NCBI GenBank assembly: GCA_003220435.1 | Contig: QHSL01000060.1 | Span: forward strand, 111,917-159,829 | Direction of reading: 5' to 3' | Origin: Candidatus Rokuibacteriota bacterium | GTDB lineage: Bacteria; Methylomirabilota; Methylomirabilia; Rokubacteriales; CSP1-6 | Length of the DNA stretch: 47,913 nucleotides | In this document: in pieces, positions 44,904 to 47,913 of the stretch | How positions within the stretch are numbered: the stretch's first letter is position 1 | Layout: each line of letters begins with the position of its first letter | Translations under genes and position numbers: made by a program | The notes under the pieces: model-generated | What the model was told of the DNA's origin: nothing | The model's input: the letters and a program-made list of their open reading frames with translations, nothing else | Databases searched by the model: none

Positions 44904-45683
44904 CTAGATCGCCTTGGCGTCTTCACGCAGGCTGCGCACGAGCTCCTTCACGGCAGTGGGAACGTCACCCTGGATGATGCGCCCGGGCGGTCGGGGCGGC
45001 AGCGCCTGGAGCCCGACCACGGAAAGCTGGGACGGCTCGACCGCCCCGCCGAGGTCGGATGCCTTCAGGTCTTTGATCTCCTTCTTCTTCGCGCCCATGA
45101 TCCCTTTCAGCGTCGGATACCGCGGCTCGTTGAGTCCCTTCTGGGCGGCCAGCACGGCCGGCAGCGGAAGGTCGAAGACCTCAAGCCCGCCTTCGACCTG
45201 ACGGGCCGCGCGCACCGACTTGGCGTCGGCGTCGATCGTCTCTTCCATGATCCAGTAGGCGCACGGCCAGCCGAGCAGCTCGGCGAGCTGCGCCGTCACC
45301 GCGCCCATGTCGTCGTCGATCGCCTGCCGGCCGCACAGCACGAGCTGCGCGCTCTCCTGCTTGATCACCGCGGCCAGCGCCCGCGCCGTCGCGAGCGTGT
45401 CGGCCGCCGCCCACGCCGGATCGTTCAGATGGATCGCGCGGTCGCAGCCCATCGCGAGGCAGGAGCGCAGCGCTTCCTTCACGCGATCGGGGCCGAGCGA
45501 GACGGCCACGACCTCGCCCTGGCCACGCTTCTCCTTGATCCGCAGGGCCTCCTCGACGGCGAACTCGTCGTACGGCGAGACGATCCACGTGATGCCGGTC
45601 GTGTCGATCGTCTTGCCGTCGGCGGCGACCTTCACCTGGGTCGCCGTGTCGGGCACCTGCTTGATGGTGACGAGAATCTTCAT
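44904..45683 (-). CDS. etfB: Electron transfer flavoprotein beta subunit
   Basis: A 259-residue EtfB, beginning MKILVTIKQVPDTATQVKV, with ISPYDEFAVEEALRIKE-type sequence (WIVSPYDEFAVEEALRIKE), GCDRAIHL, LCGRQAIDDDMGAVTAQLAELLGWP, cited in part as GRQAIDDDMGAVTAQLAE, and the C-terminal LPAVLAAQKGLNEPRYPTLK motif. ATG 45683 overlaps the GntR stop (ATGA) and has GGAG about 8 nt upstream. Its direct fusion to the regulator gene suggests that the operon is controlled by the GntR protein. Confidence 0.95.
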   Translation of the reverse strand: MKILVTIKQVPDTATQVKVAADGKTIDTTGITWIVSPYDEFAVEEALRIKEKRGQGEVVAVSLGPDRVKEALRSCLAMGCDRAIHLNDPAWAAADTLATARALAAVIKQESAQLVLCGRQAIDDDMGAVTAQLAELLGWPCAYWIMEETIDADAKSVRAARQVEGGLEVFDLPLPAVLAAQKGLNEPRYPTLKGIMGAKKKEIKDLKASDLGGAVEPSQLSVVGLQALPPRPPGRIIQGDVPTAVKELVRSLREDAKAI

Positions 45684-46438
45684 GAAGACGCTCCTTCGTA
45701 GTGGAGTTCCCTGGTGATCCGGAAGCGGTCGCCCGGAATGAAGACGCGGTCGAAGACGATCGGCGCGCCGGCGGCGTTGAACGAGACGCGCTCGGACTCG
45801 AACGCCGGCTCGCCGGCGCGGCACCCGAGGTCGCGCGCTTCGCGTCGGCCCAGCCGCACCGCCGAGACGGTCTCGCGCGCGTGCGTGATGACGACGCCGA
45901 GCTTGAACTCGAGGACTTGATGGAGCGGCGTCAGCGCCAGGTCGGCGCGCACGACCTCGTCGCCGATCGGCGAGGGCAGGAACGACCTCTGCAGGCTCAT
46001 CGGGTGGCCGTCGACCAGCCGCAGCCGCTCGAGGCCGAGCACTCGCGCGTTCGGGGAAAGCCGTAGCGCCTCGGCGACCCGCCGGTCGGCGGCGCCGAAC
46101 CGCGTTCCCAGGAGCCGCGTCGCGACGTGCTCGCCCTTGGCCGAGAGGTCGCCGGCGAAGCGCCGGAGCTGGAGGATGTCGTAGTCGATCGACGGCGCGG
46201 CGACGAACGTGCCGAGGCCGTGCCGCCGCGTGATCAGGTGATCGCGCTCGAGGAGCTCCAGCGCCTGTCGCAAGGTCATGAGCGTGACGCCGAAGCTCTG
46301 CGCGAGCTTTCGCTGGTTGTCGAGCCGGGCGCCCGCCGCGAGCTGGCCGCTGCCGATCCGCTCGCGCAGCGCCTCCGCGATGCGGTGGTAGCGGGGAACG
46401 CGAGCGCCGAGCTTGCCGTCCATCCTGACGCCGTTCAT
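45680..46438 (-). CDS. GntR-family transcriptional regulator (HutC/FarR type with UTRA domain)
   Basis: A 252-residue regulator. The N-terminal winged helix-turn-helix (about residues 14-80) contains RYHRIAEALRERIGSGQLAAG, LDNQRKLAQSFGVTLMTLRQA and LLERDHLITRRHGLGTFVA. The remaining C-terminal domain is of UTRA type (FGAADRRVAEALRLSPNARV, LERLRLVDGHPMSLQRSFLP, FDRVFIPGDRFRITRELHY), which binds a small effector. It is the first gene of the EtfBA-dehydrogenase-mutase operon, so it most likely autoregulates and senses a pathway metabolite. Candidate operators lie just upstream (46448-46551). Confidence 0.92.
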   Translation of the reverse strand: MNGVRMDGKLGARVPRYHRIAEALRERIGSGQLAAGARLDNQRKLAQSFGVTLMTLRQALELLERDHLITRRHGLGTFVAAPSIDYDILQLRRFAGDLSAKGEHVATRLLGTRFGAADRRVAEALRLSPNARVLGLERLRLVDGHPMSLQRSFLPSPIGDEVVRADLALTPLHQVLEFKLGVVITHARETVSAVRLGRREARDLGCRAGEPAFESERVSFNAAGAPIVFDRVFIPGDRFRITRELHYEGASS

Positions 46439-46447
46439 CGAACCTCA

Positions 46448-46551
46448 GTGTTCTAGAACTCTCTTCCGGAAAGCCCAGCGCGATGGCACCAGGTCGGAAG
46501 AGGAACGGCAACGCCGAAGGGAACTTGGGCCTGCCGCGAGAGTTCTAGTGT
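46448..46551. promoter_or_regulatory. Pair of candidate GntR operator sites
   Basis: GTGTTCTAGAACTCTC (46448-46463) includes the perfect palindrome GTTCTAGAAC (46450-46459). GAGAGTTCTAGTGT (46538-46551) is a related inverted copy overlapping the trpD stop codon (46545-46547). The shared core is GAGAGTTCTAG. Sites 90 nt apart in the 106-bp gap before the GntR gene suit autoregulation by looping or dual binding (inference). Confidence 0.5.
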
Positions 46552-47645
46552 AGGCCAGCCGACCCGCGCCGTGCAAGCTCCTGGGTGAGGGCCACCAGGC
46601 GCTCGAGCTTGCCCCGGGCGGCGCCGCGGTCGATCGACCGCGCCGCCAGCTCGACCCCTTCCTTCAGATCTCGCGCCTTGGCGCCGGCGACGAGCGCGGC
46701 CGCCGCGTTCATCAGCACGATGTCACGGCGCGGGCCGGGCTCACCGCCGAGGATGGTCCGGATGATCTCCGCGTTCTGCTCGCGATCGCCGCCCTGCAGA
46801 TCGCGGATCGAGGCGCGCGCCACGCCGAAATCTTCCGGCCGAACGGCGAAGGTCCGCACCGTGCCCTCACGCACCTCGGAGATGCGACTCTCGCCGGTGT
46901 TCGAGATCTCGTCGAGGCCGTCGGCGCCGTGGACCACGAAGGCGCGATAGGTGCCGAGCTCAGCCAGGACCCGGGCGATCGGTTCGGTCAGAGCGGCAGC
47001 AGCGACGCCGATGACCTGGGCGTTGGCGCCCGCCGGGTTCGTGAGCGGGCCGAGCAGGTTGAACACGGTCCGGATCCCGACTTCGCGCCGGGCGGTCATC
47101 ACGTACTTCATCGCCGTGTGCAGCAGGGGCGCGTAGAGAAAGCCGATGCCAACCTCGATGATGCAGCGCCCCACCAGCTCGGACGTGAGCTGGAGGTTCA
47201 CCCCGAGCGTCTCGACGACGTCGGCGGAGCCGCAGAGCGAGGCGCCGCTGAGCCCGGACATGGAGCGATTGCCGTGCTTGGCGACCTTGAGCCCGGCGCC
47301 GGCGACGACGAACGCGGTGGCGGTCGAGACGTTGAACGTGCCGGACGCGTCGCCGCCGGTGCCGCACGTGTCGATGAGCATCTCGCGGTCCGTGCCGGTA
47401 AGCGCCGCCGTCTCTTCGGCGTGCGCGTGGACGCGCGCCACCTTGAGCCGCATCACCTGCGCGAAGCCGATCAGCTCCTCGACGGTCTCACCCTTCATCC
47501 GGAGCGCGGTCAGGAACGCGGCGATCTGCGAGTCGGTCGCGGTGCCCGACATGATCGCCTCCATCGCCGCGGCGGCTTCGATGCGCGTGAGGTCGCGCCG
47601 GTCGATGAGAACCCGGACCACTTCGGTGATGATCGGACTCGTCAT
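46545..47645 (-). CDS. trpD: Anthranilate phosphoribosyltransferase TrpD
   Basis: A 366-residue TrpD catalysing anthranilate plus PRPP to phosphoribosylanthranilate in tryptophan synthesis. It contains DTCGTGGDASGTFNVSTATAF, cited in part as CGTGGDASGTFNVSTATAF, the KHGNRS motif, AMKYVMTARREVGIRTVFNLLGPLTNPA, cited in part as RTVFNLLGPLTNPA, and DGLDEISNTGE. After HGNRS there are about five extra residues (LSGAS/LCGSA, looking like a 15-bp duplication) beside the substrate loop. ATG 47645 has AAAGGGGG upstream. The frame is open back into the LivM remnant, but that is a degenerate fusion rather than part of TrpD. Confidence 0.92.
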   Translation of the reverse strand: MTSPIITEVVRVLIDRRDLTRIEAAAAMEAIMSGTATDSQIAAFLTALRMKGETVEELIGFAQVMRLKVARVHAHAEETAALTGTDREMLIDTCGTGGDASGTFNVSTATAFVVAGAGLKVAKHGNRSMSGLSGASLCGSADVVETLGVNLQLTSELVGRCIIEVGIGFLYAPLLHTAMKYVMTARREVGIRTVFNLLGPLTNPAGANAQVIGVAAAALTEPIARVLAELGTYRAFVVHGADGLDEISNTGESRISEVREGTVRTFAVRPEDFGVARASIRDLQGGDREQNAEIIRTILGGEPGPRRDIVLMNAAAALVAGAKARDLKEGVELAARSIDRGAARGKLERLVALTQELARRGSAGLH

Positions 47646-47735
47646 CCCGGCGCCCCCTTTCCTTGCGGCTGGACCAAGAGTATCGCACTTGCCCCCAGGC
47701 AAATGGCCACCGCCGACGGACGGGTATGTGGTGTC

Positions 47736-47913
47736 GGCCAGCGCCAGATAGTAATAGGCGCGGCCATCGCGGAACTGCATCTGACGCGGGTTGCCCGTGA
47801 AGGTGATGTAGAGCCCGAGCGCGCCGCCGAGCGCGTCGATGTTCGACACCGCGATGCGGCACACCTCGGCGAACGCCACCGTGAGCAGCACGAAATAGAA
47901 GCCGCGCAGACCG
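47736..47913 (-). pseudogene. Truncated LivM fragment running off the window edge
   Basis: Fifty-nine residues at the edge (GLRGFYFVLLTVAFAEVCRI to RAYYYLALA) match the central part of Liv-type permeases. After YYYLALA the homology stops abruptly and the frame continues as DTTYPSVGGGHLPGGK without permease character, running in frame into trpD with no stop codon. This looks like a 3-prime-truncated livM remnant joined to trpD by deletion. The 5-prime part lies outside the window, so whether the rest is intact is unknown. Confidence 0.7.

Overview
The window is a GC-rich bacterial chromosome segment, densely packed with catabolic and ABC-transport genes on both strands, most of them on the minus strand. 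Several features fit an uncultivated soil or subsurface heterotroph of the Candidatus Rokubacteria / Methylomirabilota type: very high GC, repeated branched-chain (Liv-type) ABC transporter operons with embedded AMP-forming acyl-CoA synthetases, many acyl-CoA dehydrogenases and crotonase-fold proteins, and GTG starts with ATGA/GTGA overlaps. That placement is inference from gene content and style; no rRNA or other phylogenetic marker is present. No phage, transposase, CRISPR array, tRNA or rRNA was found.

Layout. (1) 30-5061, minus: MDR-type oxidoreductase, transaldolase-like aldolase, cyclophilin-like protein, PfkB kinase, acyl-CoA dehydrogenase and a lipoprotein globin. A 490-bp gap holds two large palindromic elements. 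(2) 5077-19142, minus: two tandem Liv modules, each with LivF, a substrate-binding protein, LivM, LivH, LivG and an acyl-CoA synthetase. A clear sigma70-type promoter (19155-19183) sits at the head. (3) 19232-20877, minus: AzgA-type purine permease and a small exported protein. (4) 21015-27750, minus: a third Liv system flanked by two crotonase-fold enzymes. It has a 543-bp gap with 42-bp tandem repeats and a third copy of the palindromic element. (5) 27863-34984, plus: an NMT1/SsuA-type binding protein, two tandem paralogues of unknown membrane-anchored proteins, and a DppABC-like transporter lacking ATPase genes. (6) 34989-46438, minus: a GntR regulator followed by EtfB, EtfA, acyl-CoA dehydrogenase, a split isobutyryl-CoA-mutase-like enzyme, IlvE, a HIT protein, the B12 subunit, a second acyl-CoA dehydrogenase, and an SsuBC-like ABC transporter with two permeases. 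(7) 46545-end, minus: TrpD preceded by a truncated LivM remnant.

How the genes work together. The Liv modules probably import carboxylic acids or amino acids, and the acyl-CoA synthetases would trap them as CoA thioesters. Acyl-CoA dehydrogenases, crotonases, EtfAB and the mutase would then carry out branched-chain or alicyclic acyl-CoA oxidation.

The most unusual material is non-coding. First, there is a three-copy family of 154-170-bp palindromes with a conserved core of about 90 nt. The arms differ between copies but are complementary within each copy, and every internal arm mismatch is a G-U wobble when read in one strand sense. Second, three ABC permease genes share a leader motif ending in TACAATGA. 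In this leader, small upstream ORFs stop on the permease start codon; in one case the ATPase, a 22-codon ORF and a permease form a continuous chain of ATGA overlaps.
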